From Sphingomonas sp. (GTDB taxonomy: Bacteria > Pseudomonadota > Alphaproteobacteria > Sphingomonadales > Sphingomonadaceae): 37,917 bases of DNA. The position numbers and the translations under genes were made by a program. Below the pieces are notes generated by a model that did no database searches, was not told where the DNA came from, and saw only the letters and a program-made list of their open reading frames with translations. The DNA is taken from contig NZ_JANYGG010000041.1 of the NCBI RefSeq assembly GCF_025362505.1, positions 1-37,917 on the forward strand, given 5' to 3'. Within the stretch, counting starts at the first letter, position 1. The number at the start of each line of letters is the position of its first letter. This document shows, one piece after another, positions 1 through 7,654 of the stretch.

Positions 1-609
1 ACCAAGGGAGTACGGTCCACACAAGACGCTGTACAACCGCTGGAAGCGGTGGGGCGAGAGGGGCATTTTCCTTCGCATGATGGAAGGACTGGCGGCTGCG
101 AGCGCCACGCCGAAGACGATCATGATCGACGCGACCTACCTCAAGGCACACCGCACGGCATCAAGCCTGCGGGTAAAAAAGGGGGTCTCGGGCGGCTCAT
201 CGGTCGCACCAAAGGAGGCATGAACACAAAGCTTCATGCCGTCACCGATGCCAACGGCCGGCCGCTCAGCTTCTTCATGACCGCTGGCCAGGTCAGCGAT
301 TACACCGGTGCGGCAGCGCTACTGGACGATCTCCCCAAGGCGCAGTGGATGCTGGCCGACCGCGGCTACGACGCAGACTGGTACAGGGACGCCCTTCAGG
401 CAAAGGGCATCACACCCTGCATTCCGGGACGGAAATCCCGGATCATGCCCATCAAATACGACAAGCGCCGATACAAAAGCCGCAGCCGCATCGAGATCAT
501 GTTCGGCCGCCTCAAGGACTGGCGCCGCGTCGCCACTCGCTACGATCGATGCCCGACCGTCTTCCTCTCCGCCATCGCCCTCGCCGCCACCGTCATCTTC
601 TGGTTCTGA
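1..609 (+). CDS. IS5-family transposase, two overlapping frames, 5' partial
   Basis: DDE transposase that would cut and join the element ends. The upstream frame (frame 2, open from the window edge) ends at a TGA at 221-223 and carries the first catalytic Asp in IDATYLKAHRTA. The downstream frame (frame 1, to the TGA at 607-609) carries the second Asp in LADRGYDADW and the Glu in SRSRIEIMFGRLKDWR, typical of the IS5 family C-terminus. Neither frame alone holds the full DDE triad, so the active enzyme needs a -1 shift at the A-run around 175-181, which joins the frames smoothly (...VKK to GGLGRLIG...). Both frames look intact, so the gene may be functional. Only its N-terminus is missing, outside the window. 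The family call is from motif recognition. Confidence 0.85.
   Translation, partial: TKGVRSTQDAVQPLEAVGREGHFPSHDGRTGGCERHAEDDHDRRDLPQGTPHGIKPAGKKGGLGRLIGRTKGGMNTKLHAVTDANGRPLSFFMTAGQVSDYTGAAALLDDLPKAQWMLADRGYDADWYRDALQAKGITPCIPGRKSRIMPIKYDKRRYKSRSRIEIMFGRLKDWRRVATRYDRCPTVFLSAIALAATVIFWF
175..181 (+). other. Programmed -1 ribosomal frameshift site (A AAA AAG)
   Basis: The seven bases A AAA AAG lie in the correct register of the upstream transposase frame (codons 176-178 AAA and 179-181 AAG) and fit the X XXY YYZ slippery rule. Slipping back one base places the ribosome in the frame of the second half, whose first codons after the slip read GGLGRLIGRTKGG. Such sites are established for two-frame IS5/IS427-type elements. 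A G-rich stretch follows directly. Confidence 0.75.
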
Positions 610-626
610 TCAACGAGTCCTGACCC

Positions 627-882
627 TAAGGTGCGCGGGTTAACAAAAGTTAAAACCCCGACCGAGGGCGTCTCGTTACGGGACCGATGCTACCGATGGA
701 TTTTATCCTGATGTGAGGGCGCAATGACGGCAGATCGAACAATGCATCCACTCAAGCTCGGCGTCACCTACTTGGCGGAGGGCGGGCCGCGAGTGTCGCT
801 GCGGTGAGGAACAAGGACTCATCGGCGCCCGATGGCGGCCCGCCATCTGCCCACTGACGGCGGGCACATGACGAGAAAGAAA
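627..882. other. Non-coding stretch between the IS element and tRNA-Thr
   Basis: No gene could be supported here. The first 35 bases after the element are A/T-rich (TTAACAAAAGTTAAAA), unlike the rest of the window. A 27-codon open frame at 724-807 has no ribosome binding site or recognisable product. The only clear structure is the palindrome at 831-847. Confidence 0.5.
831..847. repeat. Perfect 8-bp inverted repeat with one central base
   Basis: GATGGCGG, C, CCGCCATC reads the same on both strands. It lies 36 bp beyond the 3' end of the tRNA-Thr gene (minus strand). It could fold as a GC hairpin at the end of the tRNA transcript or be a protein-binding site. There is no T-run, so it is not a classical terminator. 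Confidence 0.45.
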
Positions 883-957
<75 letters not shown>

Positions 958-975
958 TTGTCCGGGGACGGGGGG

Positions 976-1004
976 CCTATGGCCGTGACGGTGTGACGCG
1001 TCAA
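976..1004 (-). promoter_or_regulatory. Putative promoter of tRNA-Thr
   Basis: On the minus strand there is a -35 TTGACG (1004 to 999), a 17-bp spacer and a -10-like CATAGG (981 to 976). The start point would fall near 969, about 12 bases before the mature tRNA. The -35 box is strong and the -10 is weak, as is usual in GC-rich alphaproteobacteria. Confidence 0.45.
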
Positions 1005-1043
1005 GGCTTGCGGGGCCACCGGCGACGGGCCTAGCGACGCAAG

Positions 1044-1160
1044 ATGATCGACGCCGAAAAATTGAAGGAGGAACGGCTGGCCGCCGCGCTCCGCGAGAAT
1101 CTACGCAAACGCAAGGCGCAGGCGAGGGAGGCTGTGCCTTCGCCGCCCAAGGATGCCTAG
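1044..1160 (+). CDS. Small basic helical protein, 38 aa, function unknown
   Basis: A 38-codon frame starting with ATG at 1044. The product begins MIDAEKLKEERLAAALREN and continues with a strongly basic RKRKAQAR segment and a Pro-rich tail. Residues 3-30 have the heptad-like spacing of one amphipathic helix. Short charged proteins of this type are common in sphingomonads as I remember them, but I can name no function. The TAG stop (1158-1160) overlaps the stop of the convergent aminopeptidase gene in a shared CTAG. The ribosome site is weak. The case that it is a real gene rests on codon usage, the charged helix and the exact stop overlap. Confidence 0.6.
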   Translation: MIDAEKLKEERLAAALRENLRKRKAQAREAVPSPPKDA

Positions 1161-2950
1161 AGCGGCGCGCAGGCGGCCTCTAGCCAGGCCCTGTCTTCGG
1201 CGCCAAGCTGGTGACCGATCTTGGACACCACCTCGGCGTGATAGGCATTGAGCCAGCCAAGCTCGGCCGGGGACAGCATTTCGGTTACCACCAGCCGCCG
1301 CTCGATCGGGGCGAAGGTCAGCGTGTCGAAGCCGAGCATCTCCTTCTCGGCGCCAGTCACCTGCTTCGTGACGACCAGGACCAGATTCTCGATACGGATG
1401 CCGTACTCGCCGGCCTTGTAGTATCCCGGTTCGTTGGACAGGATCATCCCCGCCTGCAACGGCTCGTCTCCGCCGGCCTGGCCCGATCCGACTGGCGCGA
1501 TGCGCTGCGGGCCCTCGTGGACCGACAGGAAGCTGCCGACGCCGTGGCCGGTGCCGTGCGCATAGTCGAGGCCCGCCTCCCACAGCGGACGACGCGCGAA
1601 GCTGTCGAGCTGCGATCCGCGCACGCCCTTGGGGAACAGCGCGGTCGCCAGCGCAATGTGGCCCTTGAGGACGCGGGTGAAGCGGTCGCGCATCTCGTCG
1701 GTCGGCTGGCCGATCGCGAGGGTGCGGGTTATGTCGGTCGTGCCGTCGGCATATTGGCCGCCCGAATCGATCAGGTAGAGCGAGTTCATCTCGAGCGGGC
1801 GGTTGGTTTCAGGGCTCGCCTTGTAATGGACGATCGCGCCGTTGGGCCCCGATCCCGAGATCGAATCGAACGACAGGTCTTTCAACAGCCCGCCCTCGGT
1901 GCGCAACGCCTCGAGCCTGTCCGACGCGGTCAGTTCGTCGAGCCCGCCCTTTGGCGCCTCGGCCTCGACCCAGCGCAGGAAGCGGGCGATCGCCGCGCCA
2001 TCGCGCGCCTGCGCCGCCTGGTGGCCGGCGATCTCGACCGGGTTCTTGATCGCGCGCGGGAGGACGGTCGGGTCGCGGTGGGTGACGATCTTCGCGCCGC
2101 CTTTTTCGAGCGCCTCGAAGATCGCCGCGACCGAGCGTTCGGGATCGACCGCGACGGTCTTGCCGCCGAGCCGGGTCAGTGCCTCCTCGAAATCGGCGCG
2201 CTCGTGCAGCCGGACGCCGTTGCCGAGGTGCTGGGCGACTTCGGGCCCGACCTTATCGCTCGCGACGAACAGGTCGGCGGTCCCGTCGGCGTTGACCAGC
2301 GCATAGGCCAGCGCGACCGGGGTGTGGCTGACGTCGGCGCCGCGCACGTTAAACGTCCACGCGATCGAATCGAGCGCCGCGAGCACCGCCGCGTCGGCGC
2401 CCTGCTTGCCGAGCCATTCGGCGATCGCGGTGCGCTTGTTGGCCGACGACTGTCCGGCGAGGCTGTCCGGCTGGACAACGAGATGCGCCTTCGACGCTTC
2501 GGGGCGGTCCTGCCAGACGACATCGATCGGGTTGCGCGCGACCGCGACGAGGGTCGCGGTGCGCGCGTGAAGGGCCTCACTCGCCTTCTTCGCCCAGTCG
2601 CGCGAATGAAGCCACGGGTCGTAGCCGATTCGCCCACCCTGCGGCGCATGCTCCTTGAGCCAGTCGGCGATGCTCGTTTCGGGAACCGACTGATAGCTCC
2701 ACTGGTCGCCGCTGACCTGTTGCCGCACCTGCAGCGTGTACCGTCCATCGGTGAAGATCGCGGCCTCCTGCGGCAGCACCACCGCCGACCCGGCCGAGCC
2801 CTTGAACCCGGTCAGCCATTCGAGCCGCTGGGCGTAGCTGCCGACATATTCGCTCATATGCTCGTCGGTCAGCGGGACGACAAAGCCGTCCAGTCGATCT
2901 TCGGCGAGCTGGGCGCGCAAGGCGGCGAGGCGGTCGGCATAGCTGGACAT
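1157..2950 (-). CDS. Aminopeptidase P family protein (M24 metallopeptidase), 597 aa
   Basis: Removes an N-terminal residue that is followed by proline, probably in the cytosol. The long form (about 600 residues) has two creatinase-like N-terminal domains (about 1-310) and a pita-bread catalytic domain (about 310-540). Five metal ligands are visible in order: the two Asp of LIDSGGQYADGTTDITRT, the His of GTGHGVGSFLSVHEGP, the Glu of NEPGYY and the Glu of RIENLV. The start at 2950 (MSSYADRLAAL) is preceded by GAGAG. The frame stays open further upstream, but that would run into the divergent neighbour and adds no family sequence. It is divergent from the oligopeptidase B gene, 68 bp away, so two peptidases for small peptides share one control region. 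Confidence 0.93.
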   Translation of the reverse strand: MSSYADRLAALRAQLAEDRLDGFVVPLTDEHMSEYVGSYAQRLEWLTGFKGSAGSAVVLPQEAAIFTDGRYTLQVRQQVSGDQWSYQSVPETSIADWLKEHAPQGGRIGYDPWLHSRDWAKKASEALHARTATLVAVARNPIDVVWQDRPEASKAHLVVQPDSLAGQSSANKRTAIAEWLGKQGADAAVLAALDSIAWTFNVRGADVSHTPVALAYALVNADGTADLFVASDKVGPEVAQHLGNGVRLHERADFEEALTRLGGKTVAVDPERSVAAIFEALEKGGAKIVTHRDPTVLPRAIKNPVEIAGHQAAQARDGAAIARFLRWVEAEAPKGGLDELTASDRLEALRTEGGLLKDLSFDSISGSGPNGAIVHYKASPETNRPLEMNSLYLIDSGGQYADGTTDITRTLAIGQPTDEMRDRFTRVLKGHIALATALFPKGVRGSQLDSFARRPLWEAGLDYAHGTGHGVGSFLSVHEGPQRIAPVGSGQAGGDEPLQAGMILSNEPGYYKAGEYGIRIENLVLVVTKQVTGAEKEMLGFDTLTFAPIERRLVVTEMLSPAELGWLNAYHAEVVSKIGHQLGAEDRAWLEAACAPL

Positions 2951-2967
2951 GGCAATCTCTCGATCAA

Positions 2968-2980
2968 CGTCTAGAAGACG
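2968..2980. promoter_or_regulatory. Palindrome between two divergent peptidase genes
   Basis: CGTCT-AGA-AGACG is a perfect dyad with 5-bp arms in the middle of the 68-bp gap between the divergent peptidase starts. It could be an operator serving both promoters. The arms are short, so chance is a real alternative. Confidence 0.25.
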
Positions 2981-3018
2981 CGCGACCCTAGACCCCTTCG
3001 CCGATTTCAGGAACCCCG

Positions 3019-5070
3019 ATGACGCTTCCAACCCCGCCCGTCGCTGCCCGCCGCCCGAACGAATATACCCGCCACGGCGTGACGATCAGCGACGACTGGG
3101 CGTGGCTGCGCGACCAAGGCTATCCCGAGGTCACCGACGAGGAAGTGCTGTCCTACCTCAAGGCCGAAAATGCCTATTTCGAAGCGGTGATGGCGCCGCA
3201 CAAGGGGCTGGTCGACACGCTGTTCGAGGAGATGAAGGGGCGCATCAAGGAGGATCTGTCGAGCGTCCCGGCGCCCGACGGACGCTTTGAATATTGGTGG
3301 GCATACAAGCCGGGCGAGCAGTATCGCCGCTGGTATCGCAAGGGCCGCGAGACGGGCACCGAGGAGCTGATCTTCGACGAGGTCGCCGCCGCCGAGGGGC
3401 ACGACTATTTCCGGTTGGGCGCGATCGTCACGTCGCCCGATTACAAGCTGCTCGCGACGCTGGTCGACGACGACGGGTCGGAGCGGTTCAAGCTGCGCAT
3501 CCGCGACATCGCGTCGGGCAAGGACATCGAAACGATTACCGAGGTCGCGATCGGGGCGCCGGTGTGGGCGGCCGACAGCAAGGGCGTCGCGTTCACCGAG
3601 GTCAACGAGCATTGGCGCAGCGACAAGGCGAAATATCACCGGCTGGGCGACGATCCGGCCAACGCGGTCACCCTCTATGAAGAGACGCTCGACAAGGGTT
3701 TCTCGGTCGGGCTCGGCAAGTCGCAGGACGACAGCCTGATCTTCATCGCGACCGGCGACAACACCTCGAGCGAGGTCCGCTTCGTCCCCGCCGCCGACCC
3801 GACCGCCGCGCCGGTGCTGATCGCCGCGCGCCGGCCCAACATCGAATATCATACTGACGCGGCGCACGGCCGGCTGTGGATCGTCACCAACGACGCACAC
3901 ATCAACTTCCGCCTCGTCTCCGCCGCGGTCGAAACGCCAGCCGAGTGGCGCGAGGAGATCGCCGGGTCGGACCGGGTCTATCTGCGCGGCGCGGCGAGCT
4001 ATCGCGACCATCTCGCGCTGACCACCCGTGAGGACGGGCTCGACCGGCTGGTGCTGCGGACATACGCCGGCGACGAGCGCGCGATCCCGTTCGACGAGGC
4101 GAGCTATTCGGCCGATTTCGCCGGCAACGCCGACTTCGCGCCCGCCGCCTATCGCCTGTCGTACAGCTCGATGGTCACCCCGCCGACGGTGTATGACTTC
4201 CACCCCGCAGACGACCGGCTCGAGACCTTGCGCGTGCTCGAGATCCCATCGGGCCACGACCCCGCCGACTATGTCATCGACCGCCGCCTGATCCGCGCGC
4301 GCGACGGGGCGATGGTTCCGGTGTCGATCGTCCGCCGCGCCGGCAGCAAGCTCGACGGGGCGGGCCGCCTGTTCCTCTACGGCTATGGCGCCTACGGGAT
4401 CGCCATCCCGCCGGGCTTCTCCCCGACGCGGCTGAGCCTGGTCGATCGCGGCTTCGCCTACGCCATCGCCCACATTCGCGGCGGCGACGATCTCGGCCAC
4501 GGCTGGTACCTCGACGGCAAGCTTCAAAGGCGCCCCAATAGCTTCAACGATTTCGTCGATGTCGCTCGCGGGCTGGCCGAGCTTGGCTACGCCAGGCCCG
4601 GTCGGATCGCCGCGCAGGGCGGTTCGGCCGGGGGCGAGCTGATGGGCGCGGTGGCCAACCAGGCCCCCGAGCTGTGGGGCGCGATCGTCGCCGACGTGCC
4701 GTTCGTCGACGTGCTCAACACGATGCTCGACGACACGCTGCCGCTCACCCCGGGCGAGTGGCCCGAATGGGGCAATCCGATCGAGGACAAGGCGGCGTTC
4801 GACCTCATTCGCGGTTACTCGCCTTACGACAATGTCGCGGCCCAGGCGTATCCGCCGCTGCTCATCACCGGCGGCCTCAACGACCCGCGCGTGACCTATT
4901 GGGAGCCGGCCAAATGGGCCGCGAAACTGCGCGCGACCAAGACCGGCGACAACATGTTGCTGCTCAAGATCAACATGGGCGCGGGTCATGGCGGCAAGTC
5001 GGGCCGGTGGGACGCGCTGCGCGAGAATGCCGAGGCCTATGCGTTTGTGCTCACCCAGATGGGCGAATGA
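3019..5070 (+). CDS. ptrB: Oligopeptidase B-like S9 family serine peptidase, 683 aa
   Basis: Cleaves short peptides, classically after basic residues, in cytosol or periplasm; no signal peptide is seen. The N-terminal two-thirds (about 70-400) is the beta-propeller, the rest the alpha/beta-hydrolase domain. The catalytic Ser536 sits in QGGSAGGELMG, the Asp in ITGGLNDPRV, and the His near the C-terminus in GAGHGGKSGR. PPTVYDFHPADDR followed by IPSGHDPADYV is typical of the oligopeptidase B branch rather than prolyl oligopeptidase. Start: ATG at 3019, with AGGAA just upstream. The end overlaps the next start in ATGA. The length is normal for the family. Substrate preference is inferred from the family only. 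Confidence 0.9.
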   Translation: MTLPTPPVAARRPNEYTRHGVTISDDWAWLRDQGYPEVTDEEVLSYLKAENAYFEAVMAPHKGLVDTLFEEMKGRIKEDLSSVPAPDGRFEYWWAYKPGEQYRRWYRKGRETGTEELIFDEVAAAEGHDYFRLGAIVTSPDYKLLATLVDDDGSERFKLRIRDIASGKDIETITEVAIGAPVWAADSKGVAFTEVNEHWRSDKAKYHRLGDDPANAVTLYEETLDKGFSVGLGKSQDDSLIFIATGDNTSSEVRFVPAADPTAAPVLIAARRPNIEYHTDAAHGRLWIVTNDAHINFRLVSAAVETPAEWREEIAGSDRVYLRGAASYRDHLALTTREDGLDRLVLRTYAGDERAIPFDEASYSADFAGNADFAPAAYRLSYSSMVTPPTVYDFHPADDRLETLRVLEIPSGHDPADYVIDRRLIRARDGAMVPVSIVRRAGSKLDGAGRLFLYGYGAYGIAIPPGFSPTRLSLVDRGFAYAIAHIRGGDDLGHGWYLDGKLQRRPNSFNDFVDVARGLAELGYARPGRIAAQGGSAGGELMGAVANQAPELWGAIVADVPFVDVLNTMLDDTLPLTPGEWPEWGNPIEDKAAFDLIRGYSPYDNVAAQAYPPLLITGGLNDPRVTYWEPAKWAAKLRATKTGDNMLLLKINMGAGHGGKSGRWDALRENAEAYAFVLTQMGE

Positions 5071-5183
5071 TGAGGTCGGTGTTCGAGCGGACGATCACGG
5101 CGAGCGAGGCCGATATCGACAAGGCCGCCGGCCGCCCGGTCCGCGTCCCCGCCGATGTCATCGCGCCGTTTCTCGGCGATTGA
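5067..5183 (+). pseudogene. Internally deleted acyl-CoA thioesterase remnant, 38 codons
   Basis: An in-frame ORF of 38 codons coupled to ptrB by ATGA. Its first part (VFERTITASEADID) matches how 4HBT/FadM-type acyl-CoA thioesterases of sphingomonads begin, just before the ELGHVNN catalytic region. Its last part (KAAGRPVRVPADVIAPFLGD) matches how they end (usually DKATGRPVRVP...). About 100 residues, including all of the hot-dog core, are missing between residues 16 and 18. This looks like a deletion joining two short TCGAC-AG-like stretches. The comparison is from memory of the family, not an alignment. A genuine short protein is possible but less likely. Confidence 0.55.
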
Positions 5184-5215
5184 CGCGGGCGACGGGAAAG
5201 GCGCAAATCGCGGTC

Positions 5216-5857
5216 ATGTCGCACGTCATCCTCCACGATTATTTCCGCTCCTCGGCAAGCTATCGCGTCCGCATCGGGCTCAACCTCAAGGGGATCGAGT
5301 ATCGCTCGACGATGGTCAATCTCGTCACCTCCGAGCAAAGCCAGGCGGCGTATCACGAGCTCAACCCGCAAGGCTTCGTGCCGCTGCTCGAGATTGACGG
5401 GCACCGGCTGACCCAGAGCCTGGCGATCCTCGATTATATCGATGCGACCTACAAGCAGCCGCCGTTCGTGCCGCACGACCCAGCCGAGCGCAGCCATGTC
5501 CTGGCGATGGCGCTGGTCGTGGCGTGCGACATTCACCCGCTCAATAATCTGCGCGTGCTGCGCTACCTTCGCGGTCCGCTCGTCCATTCGCAGGACGAGA
5601 GCGACGTCTGGTACCGCCACTGGATTGCGGAAGGGCTGCCGGCATTGGAAGCGATGGCGGCGAAGAGCGCCGGCCAATGGCTCAACGGCGACGCGGTCAG
5701 CCTCGCCGACATCTGCCTCGTGCCGCAACTGTATAACGCGCGCCGGAACGACACCCCGCTCGACGCCTATCCGACCCTCGTTCGGATCGACGCCGCGGCA
5801 TGCCAGCACCCGGCGTTCGCCGCCGCCCACCCCGACCGTCAGGAGCAACCCGCATGA
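5216..5857 (+). CDS. maiA: Maleylacetoacetate isomerase (zeta-class glutathione transferase), 213 aa
   Basis: Isomerises maleylacetoacetate to fumarylacetoacetate with glutathione, in tyrosine/homogentisate breakdown in the cytosol. The N-terminal thioredoxin-like domain carries the zeta-type motif RSSASYRVRIGLNLKG (residues 11-26), where the more usual SSCSWRVR is changed at two places. It is followed by NPQGFVPLLEIDG and TQSLAILDYID, the glutathione-binding cis-Pro and Ser region. The C-terminal helical domain has HPLNNLRVLRYL and LADICLVPQLYNARR. The start chosen is the ATG at 5216, which gives the family length; the frame is open further upstream. The TGA overlaps the next ATG (ATGA). Other homogentisate genes are not in the window. 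Confidence 0.9.
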   Translation: MSHVILHDYFRSSASYRVRIGLNLKGIEYRSTMVNLVTSEQSQAAYHELNPQGFVPLLEIDGHRLTQSLAILDYIDATYKQPPFVPHDPAERSHVLAMALVVACDIHPLNNLRVLRYLRGPLVHSQDESDVWYRHWIAEGLPALEAMAAKSAGQWLNGDAVSLADICLVPQLYNARRNDTPLDAYPTLVRIDAAACQHPAFAAAHPDRQEQPA

Positions 5858-6669
5858 ACCGCGCCACATCGATGACCCGCGGGATGGAGGGGCTCGAAGC
5901 CTTGTCCGAGGTTCGCATTCCGTCGCTCAAGGGCAAGGTCAGCGACGAGGAGTGGAACATCCGCGTCGACCTCGCCGCCGCCTACCGGCTGGTCGCGCAT
6001 TATGGCTGGGACGATCTCGTCTTCACCCATTTGTCGGCGCGCGTCCCGGGACCCGAGCATCATTTTCTGATGAACCCCTACAACCTCATGTTCGAGGAAG
6101 TGACCGCCTCGTCGCTGATCAAGATCGACGTCGACGGCAAGCCGGTCGAGCCGACGCCGTTCATCACCAACCCCGCGGGCTTCACCATCCATTCGGCGAT
6201 CCACATGGCGCGCGACGATGCGCAGGCGGTGATGCACCTCCACACGCCGGCCGGACAGGCGGTCAGCGCGCATCAGGACGGGCTGTTGCCGTTGACCCAG
6301 ACCGCGATGCTGGTGCGCGGCGATCTCGCCTTCCACGATTATGAAGGCGTTGCGGTCGACCTCGACGAGCGGACCAGGATCGTCGCCGACCTTGGCACCA
6401 AGTGCGCGATGCTGCTGCGCAACCACGGCACGCTCGCGGTTGGCGGCAATGTCGGCGAATGTTTCGTCAAACTCTATTTCATCGAGCGCGCGTGCGAAGC
6501 GCAGATCATGGCGCTGTCGGCCGGCGACCGGATCAACAACCCGCAGCAGGGTGCCGCCGAGGTGGCCGCCGAGCAGGGCGTGCGCGGGCTGACCATGGCC
6601 GCCAATCTGCTCGCGTGGCCGGCGTTGCTGCGCAAGGCCTTCCGCCTTGACCCGGCCTTCGCGACCTAG
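5854..6669 (+). CDS. Class II aldolase/adducin-domain protein, 271 aa
   Basis: Fold of fuculose-phosphate aldolase and relatives, cytosolic. After a 30-residue N-terminal extension the domain runs from LAAAYRLVAHYGWDDLVFTH to the C-terminus. Zinc ligand candidates are the two His of MHLHTPAG and the His of LRNHGTL. The lack of a phosphosugar context and the fixed pairing with maiA suggest a different substrate from the sugar aldolases; proteins of this size are usually only called class II aldolase/adducin family. It starts in the ATGA overlap with maiA, so the two are translated together. Its TAG stop overlaps that of the convergent reductase in CTAG. The substrate is unknown. Confidence 0.88.
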   Translation: MNRATSMTRGMEGLEALSEVRIPSLKGKVSDEEWNIRVDLAAAYRLVAHYGWDDLVFTHLSARVPGPEHHFLMNPYNLMFEEVTASSLIKIDVDGKPVEPTPFITNPAGFTIHSAIHMARDDAQAVMHLHTPAGQAVSAHQDGLLPLTQTAMLVRGDLAFHDYEGVAVDLDERTRIVADLGTKCAMLLRNHGTLAVGGNVGECFVKLYFIERACEAQIMALSAGDRINNPQQGAAEVAAEQGVRGLTMAANLLAWPALLRKAFRLDPAFAT

Positions 6670-7523
6670 GCGGCGACCAGTCCCATAAGCCGCTGCACCT
6701 CCGCTTCGCCCAGCACCAGCTCCGCCGCCGCCAGATTCTCGCGTAGATGAGCCACCGACGAAGTGCCGGGGATCGGGAGGATATTGGGCGAGCGCTGCAG
6801 CAGCCACGCCAGCGCGACCTGCAGCGGCGTCGCCCCGAGGTCGGCCGCGACCCGCGACAGTCCGTCCGATTGCACCGGTGAGAAACCTCCGAGCGGGAAG
6901 AACGGCACATAAGCGATGCCGTCGGTCGCCAGCCGGTCGATCAGAGCGTCGTCGTCGCGGTGGACGATATTATAGTAGTTCTGCACACATGCGATCGGCG
7001 AGATCTTGCGACCGTCCTCGACCTGCTTCGGGGTGACGTTGCTCAGCCCGATGTGGCGGATCAGCCCCTGCTGCTGAAGCTCGGCGAGCAAGGTCAGCGG
7101 CTCGTCGAGCGATCCTTCGGCCGGACCTAACTGGCTGAACATGCTGCGCAGGTTGACGACGTCGATCACCTCGCGCCCCAACCGGCGCAAATTGCCGTGG
7201 ATCGCTGCGGTTAATTCCTCCTTGGAAAAGGCCGGGTTCCACGATCCGTCGTCGCCGCGCCGCGCGCCGACCTTGGTCACGATCACCAGGTCGTCGGGAT
7301 AGGGATGAAGCGCCTCGTGGATGATCTCGTTGACCACGAACGGCCCGTAATAATCGCTGGTGTCGATGTGGTTGACCCCGCTCGCCACCGCGTCTCGCAG
7401 CACCGCGATTGCTTCGGCGCGGTCACGTGGCGGCCCGAACACCTGCGGCCCGGCGAGTTGCATCGCCCCAAAGCCCATGCGGTTGACGGTGAAGTCGCCG
7501 AGTTGAAAAGAGGTCGCTGCCAT
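6666..7523 (-). CDS. YdbC-like aldo/keto reductase, 285 aa
   Basis: NADPH-dependent reduction of an aldehyde or ketone. The fold is a TIM barrel: MGFGAMQLAGPQVFGPP at the N-terminus, Asp and Tyr of the tetrad in NHIDTSDYYGP, Lys in VIVTKVG. Where most family members have the catalytic His, this protein reads DVVNLRSM, so the position is Arg, as in E. coli YdbC as I remember it. The cofactor end SPNILPIPGTSSVAHLRENLAAAEL is also very close to YdbC, which has been linked to pyridoxal reduction. It is divergent from a DJ-1/PfpI gene, suggesting a shared carbonyl-stress role. Start: ATG at 7523. Confidence 0.9.
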   Translation of the reverse strand: MAATSFQLGDFTVNRMGFGAMQLAGPQVFGPPRDRAEAIAVLRDAVASGVNHIDTSDYYGPFVVNEIIHEALHPYPDDLVIVTKVGARRGDDGSWNPAFSKEELTAAIHGNLRRLGREVIDVVNLRSMFSQLGPAEGSLDEPLTLLAELQQQGLIRHIGLSNVTPKQVEDGRKISPIACVQNYYNIVHRDDDALIDRLATDGIAYVPFFPLGGFSPVQSDGLSRVAADLGATPLQVALAWLLQRSPNILPIPGTSSVAHLRENLAAAELVLGEAEVQRLMGLVAA

Positions 7524-7570
7524 GAGATTCTCCGAGGGATGGGCGGAACATGGGAGCGCCTTGACCGCTT

Positions 7571-7600
7571 TATAAGCATGCGCCTGCTTGGTTCGTCCAA
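7571..7600 (-). promoter_or_regulatory. Putative promoter of the aldo/keto reductase gene
   Basis: On the minus strand TTGGAC (7600 to 7595) and CTTATA (7576 to 7571) are 18 bp apart, with the start codon about 48 bp further on. AAGCA/TGCTT forms a short dyad in the spacer. The opposite strand carries TTGACC at 7561, which may belong to the divergent gene. Confidence 0.3.
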
Positions 7601-7654
7601 CAATCGGGCCGGCGCATCCTCAACCCGCCTCGCGGCAACCGGAGCAAGCACCCC

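Larger units (their letters stand above)
1..626 (+). mobile_element. IS5-family insertion sequence (IS427-like), left end outside window
   Basis: The left part of the element is cut off by the window edge. What remains is the transposase region and a right end. After the transposase stop, the bases at 607-626 (TGATCAACGAGTCCTGACCC) look like a terminal inverted repeat, followed by TAA, which would fit the short target preference of IS427-type elements. The exact right end is inferred, because the left repeat that would confirm it is not visible. The element lies about 256 bp from the 3' end of a tRNA-Thr gene. Confidence 0.75.

Noticed and set aside
724-807. 27-codon open frame between the IS element and tRNA-Thr
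   Set aside because: No ribosome site, no conserved-looking sequence, too short to support.
1211-2974. Long plus-strand open frame (587 codons) opposite the aminopeptidase P gene
   Set aside because: It is the antisense of a clear M24 peptidase; composition is Arg/Asp/Gly/Ala-rich without domains, typical of GC-rich antisense frames.
3007-4989. Long minus-strand open frame (660 codons) opposite ptrB
   Set aside because: Pure antisense of the S9 peptidase, no recognisable motif, no ribosome site.
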